17,624 nt of DNA from an uncultured Verrucomicrobia subdivision 3 bacterium (GCA_903861445.1 CAIOUK010000016.1:1-17624), one strand, 5' to 3'; shown: positions 7,041 through 13,323, numbered from the stretch's first letter. Numbers and translations: made by a program. The notes: generated by a model not told the origin, from the sequence alone.

Positions 7041-8834
7041 TCAGGCGCGCACTTCGACAATGGTGCCTTTGAAAATTTCCAGCGCTTTTTTGATGAGCGG
7101 ATCGTTCTTGAAATCATCCTTATTGAAGGCCACCGGCGTGGATTTTTTTTCTGAAGCGGGCACCGGCGAAACTTCGGCCGGCTTGGGCGCGGTTGCCGTG
7201 GGCGCAACTTTGGCGGTGACCGGCGCGGGCGAAGCGGTGGGTGTAGTCGCAACCGGGCGCACCCAACCAGCAGGTGCATCGGCTTTGACAAACCGAATCA
7301 TTGCACCGTGGTGACCGAGTTCCGCCAGCTTGGTGGCGAGCAGCGTGTGATTGCGCGAATTGTCCACGAGACCTAGGTAATCTTCAAACTCCGGATCGAA
7401 CCCGATGACAAAAATACTTTTTTCAAACGAAACCGGATGCGCGTTCAAAAGATAACTGCGCGTGAACGTGCTGGCGCGGCCAACGGCATCGACGAGTTGC
7501 GACCAAAGCTCCGGCAAATTCCCCGCGTATATAGGCGTGGCGGCAACCGGCGGCGGCGTGGGCGCGGCGATGTCGCGCGACGGACGCGAAGGTGGCGAAG
7601 GCGGAGCAAGGCTTGGCTTTCCTTCGCCACCTTCGCGAGCTTCGCGCGACCCCATTGGGTTTGCGGTGGTGGTGCCAGCGTTGTTTGATAGTGAACTGGT
7701 GCGCAATTGGTTGAGCTGTTTCAGCACGGCGTCGAGCGACAGCGCGTTGCGGGCCTCGATGGCGCGGAGCAACGTAACTTCGAGCAAAATCTTTTTCGAC
7801 GCGGCGTCGCGCAGGCGGAGTTCGGCGTCAGCGAACACTTCCAGCACGCGCGTGAACGCATCGGTCGTGGCGAGCGCGGACTGTTCCTTCAAAGCGGAAA
7901 CTTCCGCTTCGGACGCTTCGAGGAGCTTCAAGTCGCCCTTGGAAACCTGATAAATCAGCAGGTTGCGGAAATGATTTAGCAGATCGCCGAGCAGCCGGCC
8001 AAGGTCTTTGCCGCCGCGAGCGAGTTCATCGAGTTGCGTGAGCGCGGTCTGGATTTCGCCGGCCAGCACGGCATGACTCAATTTCAAAATCTGATTTTGC
8101 GCCGCCAAACCGAACATCGAGAGCACATCGGCTTCCTCGATTTTGTTGCCGCAAAAGCTGATGAGCTGGTCGAGCGTGGATTCGGCGTCGCGCATTCCGC
8201 CGTCAGCACCGCGTGCGATAGCGTGCAGCGCGGCGGCGTCAATCTTGACCTTTTCCTTGTCGGCAATTTCCGCAAGATGTTTGGTGATGAGCGCGCTCGG
8301 AATCCGGCGCAGATCAAACCGCTGGCAGCGCGAGAGAATCGTCGGCAGAACTTTTTCCGGATCGGTCGTCGCGAACATGAACTTCACATGTGCGGGCGGC
8401 TCTTCCAAAGTTTTCAGCAACGCGTTGAATGCCGCTGTCGAGAGCATGTGAACTTCGTCAATGATGTAAATTTTGAACTGCGAATTAGCGGGCGAATATT
8501 TGCAAGTCTCGCGCAGTTCGCGCACCTGCTCGACGCCGTTGTTGCTCGCGCCGTCAATTTCCAAAACGTCGAGCGCACGGCCGTCGGTGATTTCCTGCAC
8601 GCGGGTGTCGTTGTCGTCAAAATCAATTTTCGGGCCGCCGGTGCAGTTCAGCGCCTTGGCAAAGATACGCGCGATGGTGGTCTTGCCGGTGCCGCGCGGT
8701 CCGCAAAACAGATACGCGTGGGCAATGCGCTTCTGCGCGATGGCGTTGGCGAGCGTCTGCGTGACGTGCTCCTGACCGACAACGTCGGCGAAACGCTGCG
8801 GGCGGTATTTGCGGGCGATGACCTGGTAGGACAT
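7041..8834 (-). CDS. dnaX: DNA polymerase III subunits gamma/tau
   Basis: ATPase of the clamp loader, which opens and loads the sliding clamp and, as tau, tethers the polymerases. The 597 residues include the AAA+ module: Walker A GPRGTGKT (45-52), Walker B IIDEVHML (124-131), sensor 1 ATTD and the SRC arginine-finger motif (168-170). Domain III follows to ~370, then two Pro/Ala-rich linkers around ~410-450 and ~520-562. The short C-terminal tail is NDPLIKKALEIFKGTIVEV. Oddities: the zinc module keeps only Cys64, with Asp73, Asp76 and Val79 at the other three cysteine positions. The first linker contains an in-frame inverted repeat (7572-7650). An A8 run at codons 562-564 is followed in the -1 frame by a stop. 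ATG 8834 is preceded by heptad repeats, with no Shine-Dalgarno sequence. Confidence 0.96.
   Translation of the reverse strand: MSYQVIARKYRPQRFADVVGQEHVTQTLANAIAQKRIAHAYLFCGPRGTGKTTIARIFAKALNCTGGPKIDFDDNDTRVQEITDGRALDVLEIDGASNNGVEQVRELRETCKYSPANSQFKIYIIDEVHMLSTAAFNALLKTLEEPPAHVKFMFATTDPEKVLPTILSRCQRFDLRRIPSALITKHLAEIADKEKVKIDAAALHAIARGADGGMRDAESTLDQLISFCGNKIEEADVLSMFGLAAQNQILKLSHAVLAGEIQTALTQLDELARGGKDLGRLLGDLLNHFRNLLIYQVSKGDLKLLEASEAEVSALKEQSALATTDAFTRVLEVFADAELRLRDAASKKILLEVTLLRAIEARNALSLDAVLKQLNQLRTSSLSNNAGTTTANPMGSREAREGGEGKPSLAPPSPPSRPSRDIAAPTPPPVAATPIYAGNLPELWSQLVDAVGRASTFTRSYLLNAHPVSFEKSIFVIGFDPEFEDYLGLVDNSRNHTLLATKLAELGHHGAMIRFVKADAPAGWVRPVATTPTASPAPVTAKVAPTATAPKPAEVSPVPASEKKSTPVAFNKDDFKNDPLIKKALEIFKGTIVEVRA
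7120..7150 (-). other. Candidate -1 slippage site in dnaX
   Basis: The minus strand has eight consecutive A (7150-7143) in codons 562-564, giving the tandem slippery pattern A-AAA-AAA in the zero frame. A -1 shift would add seven codons and stop at TAA (7122-7120), giving a 571-residue product instead of 597. A small stem CCAC/GTGG lies one base downstream. Frameshifting or transcriptional slippage in dnaX is known in E. coli and Thermus, but there it removes much more of the C-terminus. Whether it occurs here is inference. Confidence 0.4.
7572..7650. repeat. In-frame inverted repeat inside the dnaX linker
   Basis: Arms of 30 bases (7572-7601 and 7621-7650) are reverse complements with three mismatches, separated by 19 bases. 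They encode part of the Arg/Glu/Gly- then Pro/Ser-rich linker of DnaX, so a long hairpin exists in the coding sequence. This is far longer than chance would give and suggests a palindromic element inserted in frame where the protein tolerates it. Confidence 0.75.
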
Positions 8835-8838
8835 GGCG

Positions 8839-8935
8839 GAATTATGAATGAAGAATTATGAATGAAGAAACAAAATTTGTGTGGCGGGAGCGAACTGGAT
8901 TTACTTCATCATTCTAAATTCTCACTTCTTCATTC
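8839..8935. repeat. Head-to-head heptanucleotide repeat between ffs and dnaX
   Basis: Plus-strand units at 8839, 8846, 8853, 8860 and 8867 all start GAA; GAATTAT and GAATGAA alternate exactly twice, so the 14-bp pair is perfectly duplicated. The opposing minus-strand arm has units starting at 8935, 8928, 8921, 8914 and 8907 (GAATGAA, GAAGTGA, GAATTTA, GAATGAT, GAAGTAA). The arms face each other across ~27 bases and can pair imperfectly. In the mRNA this lies just upstream of the dnaX ATG, where it could influence dnaX initiation or separate ffs from dnaX. Confidence 0.85.
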
Positions 8936-8951
8936 GGGCGGCGGGGAAAAA

Positions 8952-9046
8952 GTGCCAGGGTGACTGCGGCAATTGCAAAGCATACTGCCGTTGCTGCCTT
9001 CCGGCCCTGGCGGGGTTCGTAAGTCCACACTCCACAGGCCCTGACA
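8952..9046 (-). ncRNA. ffs: Signal recognition particle RNA, bacterial small (4.5S) type
   Basis: The minus strand carries the conserved SRP apical domain: CAGGGCCGGAAGGCAGCAA, in which a GGAA tetraloop closes a GCC/GGC stem beside the asymmetric AGCA loop bound by Ffh. The highly typical GAACCCCGCCAGG precedes it. The ends pair (GTCAGGG with CCCTGGC), giving a closed rod of ~92 nt, the small type without an Alu domain. A run of five T on the minus strand (8951-8947) directly after the terminal stem can serve as terminator. It lies upstream of dnaX, as in Bacillus, and has a good candidate promoter. The exact ends are estimated to within a few bases. Confidence 0.95.
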
Positions 9047-9051
9047 TAAAA

Positions 9052-9080
9052 ATTCTGCCGCACGCGCCACCTGTTGTCGA
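9052..9080 (-). promoter_or_regulatory. Candidate sigma-70 promoter of the SRP RNA gene
   Basis: Reading the minus strand, TCGACA (9080-9075) and CAGAAT (9057-9052) are separated by 17 bases. A start would fall about seven bases downstream at 9045, the first paired base of the SRP RNA. An A8 tract at 9117-9110 lies ~30 bases further upstream. This is the best-supported promoter in the window because the RNA start is fixed independently by the terminal stem. Confidence 0.6.
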
Positions 9081-9178
9081 GCCAAAGCGCGCGCCGCTAA
9101 TGTTTAAATTTTTTTTGTAGCCGCCCGCGCCCAGCTTTCGTCATAATTACCGCATCCCCAAATTTTAAAACCACGATT

Positions 9179-9205
9179 TAACCGCCTTGAAACTAACCGC
9201 CTTGA
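9179..9205 (+). repeat. Direct repeat spanning the GH28 start
   Basis: The 12-base string TAACCGCCTTGA occurs at 9179-9190 and again at 9194-9205, a 15-base spacing. Both copies contain an in-frame TTG (9187 and 9202), so the initiation region is a small tandem duplication and either TTG could be used. Confidence 0.75.
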
Positions 9206-10725
9206 TCCTCTGCGTCTGTGGAATTTTGAACGCCGCCGAAACGTCCACCCCAAATTATTTCAATGTCCGCACCTACGGCGCGGTCGGCGACGGTGAAAAT
9301 CTCGATAGTCCGGCGATTAACAAGGCGATCAACGCCGCCGCCGAAGCGGGTGGTGGAACGGTGCTGGTGCCGGCGGGAACTTATTTAAGTGGCTCGATTC
9401 ATCTGCAGAGCAATATCCATCTGCTCATTGATGCCGGGGCGACGATTCTCGGTGCCCCGCAGAAGTTAAATGCTTACGATGAAACAGAAGTCTTTTCGGG
9501 CGTCGCCTATCAGGACGGCGGACACACTTATTTTCATAACAGCCTCGTCTGGGGTGAAAATCTGACGAATGTTTTCATTACCGGCCACGGCGTTATTAAC
9601 GGTGGAGGGCTTGTGAGCGGTGCGGCGATTCTCGATAAGATGTGCGGCTACAAGCATTTTAGGACTCCCAATAAGAATCCCGATTGGAAAACCAATCCAC
9701 CGGTGAGAATCGGTAACAAATCCATCGCCCTCAAACTGTGCCGGAATGTCCTCATCCGCGATGTGACAATTGTCCACGGCGGGCATTTCGCGATTCTCGT
9801 TACTGGTTGCGACAACCTGACAATCGACAATGTCACCATCGACACCAACCGGGACGGCATCGACATTGATTGCTGCCGGAACACCATGGTTTCGAATTGT
9901 CGGGTGAATTCACCGGGCGACGACGGAATTTGTCCGAAAAGCACCTATGCGTTGGGCGAGGCGCGCGTCACGGAAAATCTCAACATCGTCAACTGCCAGG
10001 TGTCCGGGTTCATCGAAGGCACCTTGATTGACGGCACGATGAAACCCGCGAAACACGGCAATGGCCGTATCAAGTTTGGAACGGAGTCGAGCGGCGGTTT
10101 CCGCAATTGCACCGTGGCCAACTGCACCTTCCGGAGTTGCCGTGGCTTCGCCCTCGAAGAAGTGGACGGCGGTATTTTGGAGAACATCACCGTGAATAAT
10201 CTGACGATGACGGAGGTCGTGGATTACGCGATTTACCTCACCACCGGCAAACGCAACCGTGCGCCCAACGTCACGACCAACAGTCGGATGAGAAATATTT
10301 TGATCTCGAATGTCATCGCCGACGGCGTGGGCAAGCTGAACGGTATTCAAATCATGGGTTTGCCCGAGCAGCCCATCGAGGGCGTGCGGCTGGAAAACAT
10401 CCGGCTCATCAGCCAAGGTGGCGGCACGGCGGAAGACGCCGCAATCAACCCCAAGGAACTCGGCACCGGATATCCCGAGCCGAGCAAGATCGGCACGCTG
10501 CCGGCCTACGGAGTTTATGCCCGCCACGTCAAGGGATTGGAGCTGGCCAATATCACCGTTAGTTTCGCGGCGAAGGATTTCCGACCGGCGGCTTCCTTTG
10601 CGGATATTCAAGGATTGGAGATTGATAACTTCAAACCGCAAGTCGCCGAGGGTGGAACAGCGGCGGTGTTTGCGGACAATGTCACCGGCATCAGCATCCG
10701 CAATTCGCCGGCGCTGCAAAAATAA
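9187..10725 (+). CDS. Secreted glycoside hydrolase family 28-type enzyme (polygalacturonase-like)
   Basis: Predicted extracytoplasmic right-handed beta-helix enzyme acting on pectic or related polysaccharides; 512 residues. Residues 1-~17 form a signal peptide (Lys2, hydrophobic core, then NAAET). Next is the usual opening FNVRTYGAVGDGENLDSPAINKAI, with GGGTVLVPAGTYLSGSIHL. Catalytic-region motifs are NRDGIDID (221-228; GH28 usually has NTD), PGDDG (243-247) and HGNGRIKFGTESSGG (290-304), containing the HG and RIK elements. Beta-helix repeats such as LTIDNVTI and LENITVNNLTM follow. The start must be TTG: an in-frame stop lies at 9166 and no ATG or GTG intervenes. TTG 9187 gives the better signal peptide than TTG 9202. 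Endo versus exo mode and substrate are not readable. It stands alone among core genes. Confidence 0.85.
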   Translation: MKLTALILCVCGILNAAETSTPNYFNVRTYGAVGDGENLDSPAINKAINAAAEAGGGTVLVPAGTYLSGSIHLQSNIHLLIDAGATILGAPQKLNAYDETEVFSGVAYQDGGHTYFHNSLVWGENLTNVFITGHGVINGGGLVSGAAILDKMCGYKHFRTPNKNPDWKTNPPVRIGNKSIALKLCRNVLIRDVTIVHGGHFAILVTGCDNLTIDNVTIDTNRDGIDIDCCRNTMVSNCRVNSPGDDGICPKSTYALGEARVTENLNIVNCQVSGFIEGTLIDGTMKPAKHGNGRIKFGTESSGGFRNCTVANCTFRSCRGFALEEVDGGILENITVNNLTMTEVVDYAIYLTTGKRNRAPNVTTNSRMRNILISNVIADGVGKLNGIQIMGLPEQPIEGVRLENIRLISQGGGTAEDAAINPKELGTGYPEPSKIGTLPAYGVYARHVKGLELANITVSFAAKDFRPAASFADIQGLEIDNFKPQVAEGGTAAVFADNVTGISIRNSPALQK

Positions 10726-10734
10726 TTTCCCCTA

Positions 10735-11103
10735 TCACTTTTTCATCGGCCAGTCAGCCGCGACCATGCCCTTGTAGCCGCCGATGACAGAGTGGACTTT
10801 TTTATAGCCCATCCGTTGCGCGGCGTCGCAGGTCAGCGCAGAACGGAAACCGCCGCCGCAATACATGATGATTTCCGTCTGCGGGTCAGGATAGAGCTTT
10901 TCCAGGTCGCGTTCTAAAATGCCTTTGCCCAGATGCACGGCTTCCACCGCGTGGCCGGCGTTCCATTCGGAATCTTCGCGCACGTCCAGCAACACGGCCT
11001 TGGGGTTGGTGGCAAGTTTGGCGCGGGCCTCGGCCACACTGATTTCGTTGACGGATTTTTTGGCGTCGCCGACGAGTTTAAGAAAACCGGGGGAGTGATT
11101 CAT
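10735..11103 (-). CDS. Single-domain rhodanese-like protein
   Basis: A 122-residue sulfurtransferase-fold protein. The core contains ISVAEARAKL, the VLLDVREDSEW strand-turn, and the active-site loop Cys82-GGGFRS, the persulfide-carrying Cys and its phosphate-like cradle. The C-terminal strand VHSVIGGYKGM is typical. The catalytic cysteine is present, so it is probably active in sulfur transfer or thiosulfate/cyanide chemistry, but the physiological partner is unknown. I chose the ATG at 11103; an upstream in-frame extension to 11202 has unlike composition and no family similarity. There is no signal peptide, so it should be cytoplasmic. It converges on the GH28 gene, nine bases apart, and diverges from the small gene at 11231. 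Confidence 0.88.
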   Translation of the reverse strand: MNHSPGFLKLVGDAKKSVNEISVAEARAKLATNPKAVLLDVREDSEWNAGHAVEAVHLGKGILERDLEKLYPDPQTEIIMYCGGGFRSALTCDAAQRMGYKKVHSVIGGYKGMVAADWPMKK

Positions 11104-11110
11104 GTCAGGC

Positions 11111-11138
11111 AAATTAAATTTTATCGCGCGCGGGTCAA
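11111..11138 (-). promoter_or_regulatory. Possible promoter of the rhodanese gene
   Basis: On the minus strand TTGACC (11138-11133) is followed after 16 bases by the AT-rich TAATTT (11116-11111). A start about seven bases later would coincide with the ATG at 11103, giving a leaderless or nearly leaderless mRNA. The -10 match is poor, so this is tentative. Confidence 0.25.
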
Positions 11139-11230
11139 TGCAATTTGCAGCCGCCGCGCGGCGTTCTGCCGGGTTTGGGCTGATGAAAATTACCCCTTGC
11201 AAATTTTCAAAATTGGCTCAATGGTTGATT

Positions 11231-11452
11231 ATGAATCCGACCGTGCAACCCATGAGTGGCAGCGGTGCCCATGCCGTCCTGCACGCGCATTTGCTGGCGA
11301 TGGAGTTCGGCGGGCGGTCTCTGCGGGAAAGCCCCGAAGAAGTCATGCGGGAAGTCGCCTTCCGGTCAACGCATGTTAGCCGGCTGCTGGAAGAAATGTT
11401 CCGCGAAGCCGAAACCCGCAACTTGGTGGAAGTGGACGAGCGCTGGGATTGA
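11231..11452 (+). CDS. Small protein of unknown function (73 aa)
   Basis: I do not recognise this family. The frame from ATG 11231 encodes 73 residues with codon use like its neighbours (G/C-rich third positions). It is acidic and mostly helical in appearance: SGAHAVLHAHLLAMEFGG, then ESPEEVMREVAFRS, then SRLLEEMFREAETRNL, ending in a charged VEVDERWD tail. There is no signal peptide, membrane segment or cysteine. The central helix-turn-helix-like spacing could suit a small DNA- or protein-binding module, but that is speculation. An upstream extension to 11102 is possible but overlaps the rhodanese 5' region and looks non-coding. It diverges from the rhodanese gene. Confidence 0.6.
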   Translation: MNPTVQPMSGSGAHAVLHAHLLAMEFGGRSLRESPEEVMREVAFRSTHVSRLLEEMFREAETRNLVEVDERWD

Positions 11453-11479
11453 GCTGCCGAAAAGTGCCAAAGTATGTTG

Positions 11480-11500
11480 TTCCCGCAATCTTGGCGGGAA
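11480..11500. terminator. Inverted repeat between convergent genes (possible terminator)
   Basis: TTCCCGC (11480-11486) and GCGGGAA (11494-11500) form a perfect 7-bp stem with a seven-base loop. It lies between the stop of the 73-residue gene (11452) and the convergent end of accD (11533). Neither strand has a strong T-tract directly after the stem, so its terminator role is plausible but weak. Confidence 0.45.
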
Positions 11501-11532
11501 TGAAAACGGTATTTATTAGCAGAAAAGGATGG

Positions 11533-12477
11533 TTACTTCTTCCCGCTGGCCAGATAGTCGAGGTATTTGACGAGTTGCGCCTTCATTTCCTTGCGGGGAA
11601 CGATGGCGTCAATCAGGCCATGATCGAGGAGAAATTCCGAGGTTTGAAAACCCGGCGGCAATTCCGCCTGCGTCGTGTCCTTGATGACGCGCGGGCCGGC
11701 AAAACCAATCATCGCCTTCGGTTCGGCGAGAATCAAATCGCCTAGGCTCGCGTAGCTGGCCATGACGCCGGCGTAATCGGGATTCACGAGGATGCTGATG
11801 TAAGGCAGCTTGCGCTGCGCGTGATAGGCGAGCGCGGCGGAAGTTTTTGCCATCTGCATCAGGCTGAACATTCCTTCATACATCCGCGCGCCGCCGCTGG
11901 TGGAAATAATGATGACCGGCCAGCCGCCTTCCGTGCCGCGTTCGATGAGGCGGGTCAATTTTTCGCCGACGACCGAACCCATTGAGCCGCCAAGGAAATT
12001 AAAATCCATCACGCCGAGCGCGACCGTGTGTGCGCCCATTTTGCCGATGCCGGTGACGACCGCGTCTTTCAAGGTGCTCTTCTTTTTCAGCGCGTCGAGT
12101 TTGGATTTGTAAGTGGCCACTCCCTTGAAGCCGAGCACGTCCACGCTGGCCATCTCGGCGTCCATTTCCTCAAACGAACAGGTCTCGACGAGCGAATGAA
12201 TTCGCTCGCGCGAGCCAATGGGGAAATGGTGTTCGCACTTGGGGCAAACTTGAAGATTTTCGTCCAATTCCTTATCAAAAATCATGGACGCGCACGATGG
12301 GCATTTGGTCCACAGCCCCTCGGGAATCTCGCGTTTCCGCGTCTTCGATTTGGCGGAATCGAGCTTTGGCTTCTTGGCGAAAGTTGCCTGCGCGCCGCCC
12401 GCCGTCGGCGGAGTCAACGCGGGTTCGACTTGCGTGACGCCGCTGATGGTTTTCTTCAAAAACGAAGTGGTATCCAT
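11533..12477 (-). CDS. accD: Acetyl-CoA carboxylase carboxyltransferase subunit beta
   Basis: With AccA it transfers the carboxyl group from biotin to acetyl-CoA, the first step of fatty-acid synthesis. The 314 residues carry the N-terminal zinc ribbon Cys59-x2-Cys62 and Cys78-x2-Cys81 (WTKCPSC, VCPKCEHHF). The crotonase-fold core has GGSMGSVVGEKL, STSGGARMYEGMFSLMQMAKTSAAL and LAEPKAMIGFAGPRVI. About 50 residues precede the zinc ribbon, longer than in E. coli, and are rich in Lys/Ala/Thr; the ATG at 12477 is the only good start. NPDYAGVMASYA replaces the more usual DPTTGGVTASFA, a mild substitution near the acyl-CoA pocket. The gene starts 21 bases after comFC; accA is not in the window. Confidence 0.95.
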   Translation of the reverse strand: MDTTSFLKKTISGVTQVEPALTPPTAGGAQATFAKKPKLDSAKSKTRKREIPEGLWTKCPSCASMIFDKELDENLQVCPKCEHHFPIGSRERIHSLVETCSFEEMDAEMASVDVLGFKGVATYKSKLDALKKKSTLKDAVVTGIGKMGAHTVALGVMDFNFLGGSMGSVVGEKLTRLIERGTEGGWPVIIISTSGGARMYEGMFSLMQMAKTSAALAYHAQRKLPYISILVNPDYAGVMASYASLGDLILAEPKAMIGFAGPRVIKDTTQAELPPGFQTSEFLLDHGLIDAIVPRKEMKAQLVKYLDYLASGKK

Positions 12478-12498
12478 GAACGCCAGATACTACGAAAT

Positions 12499-13248
12499 TC
12501 ACAGCCCGCGTGCAACTGTCCAGACGCATACCGCGTCGGCACCCGACATCCGCAAGGCTTGCGCGCACATATTCGTCGTCGCGCCGGTGGTGAACACGTC
12601 GTCCACCAGCACAATTCTTTTTCCGGCGAGCGTCACGCCGCGCCGGACGGCAAAGGCGTTTTTCATGTTGGCCGCGCGCTTTTCTCGCGAGAGCAGGGTT
12701 TGCGTGGCGGTGGCATGGACGCGGCGGAGAAATTTTTCCGCTAGCGGAATTTGCGTTGCCCGACTCAAATGCGCGGCGAGGACAGCGGCCTGATTGAATT
12801 CCCGCTCGCGCAATTTGAGCGGATGCAACGGCACCGGCATGATGAAATCCCAGCGCTCGCTTTGCAGCACAGGCGCCGCTGCGCGCACGAGCAGGTCGGC
12901 GAGGAACGGTTCAAACCACAGTGCCCGGCTGTATTTGAATTGGTGAATGGCCTCCAGCACGACCGTTTTCGCCACCACCGCCGAGCGCGCGGAAGTAAAA
13001 TGCAGCTTCAAGTCATGGCAGTTCGTGCAGACAAAATTGGTAGTGATTTCCCCTTCAAACGGCAGGCCGCAGCGCTCGCAGAACGGCGGGCGGATGAAGC
13101 GAACGCGCGACCAGCATTTGCCGCAGACCAATCCCGCACGGGCGGACGCGCGTTCCTTTTTGCAAAGCTGGCAGATTTCCGGATAAATCAGCCGCACCGC
13201 CGCGCCGCACCAATCTGGTAATTTTCTCGCCGCCGTCACCTGGCGCAA
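12499..13248 (-). CDS. comFC: ComF-family protein (phosphoribosyltransferase-like, competence type)
   Basis: A double-zinc-ribbon plus phosphoribosyltransferase-fold protein. In naturally competent bacteria this family supports DNA uptake; in others the role is unclear. Four CxxC pairs are visible: Cys26/29, Cys42/45, Cys57/60 and Cys74/77. These are followed by the family segment FKYSRALWFEPFLADLL, then DFIMPVPLHPLKLREREFNQA. The PRPP-type motif RIVLVDDVFTTGAT is at 211-224. The length of 249 is normal. The start is uncertain: TTG 13248 or GTG 13239, with no ATG near. No purine-rich ribosome site is present. It lies between the adenylate-kinase-family gene and accD, probably in the same transcript as accD. 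Confidence 0.9.
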   Translation of the reverse strand: MRQVTAARKLPDWCGAAVRLIYPEICQLCKKERASARAGLVCGKCWSRVRFIRPPFCERCGLPFEGEITTNFVCTNCHDLKLHFTSARSAVVAKTVVLEAIHQFKYSRALWFEPFLADLLVRAAAPVLQSERWDFIMPVPLHPLKLREREFNQAAVLAAHLSRATQIPLAEKFLRRVHATATQTLLSREKRAANMKNAFAVRRGVTLAGKRIVLVDDVFTTGATTNMCAQALRMSGADAVCVWTVARGL

Positions 13249-13276
13249 ATTTATTATTCTCCGGTCCGGTGGAAAG

Positions 13277-13294
13277 AACTTTCTTGAGAAAGTT
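13277..13294. terminator. Perfect hairpin in the adk/comFC gap
   Basis: AACTTTC and GAAAGTT form a 7-bp stem around TTGA. A T-rich stretch (TTATTTG) follows on the plus strand; on the minus strand, the direction of transcription, it is followed only by CTTTCC. It may be a weak terminator or processing hairpin after the kinase gene. Confidence 0.4.
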
Positions 13295-13323
13295 TTATTT
13301 GCCGTGTCCGCGCCGCTTTTCGA

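Noticed and set aside
6974..7291. Minus-strand open frame overlapping the end of dnaX and running into ybaB
   Set aside because: It is the +1 frame of the dnaX linker and 3' end, Arg/Pro/Lys-rich as expected from frame-shifted GC-rich code. It is relevant only as an alternative frame; a -1 shift does not enter it.
8881..9120. Open frame on plus across the ffs region
   Set aside because: It is antisense to the SRP RNA and repeat element, cysteine-rich by chance, and has no family resemblance.
9142..9147. CATAAT as a -10 box for the GH28 gene
   Set aside because: No acceptable -35 hexamer lies 15-19 bases upstream, so a promoter was not called.
10933..11379. 148-codon plus-strand frame overlapping the rhodanese and the 73-residue gene
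   Set aside because: It is antisense to the rhodanese and out of frame with the better-looking 73-residue protein; its translation has no plausible domain.
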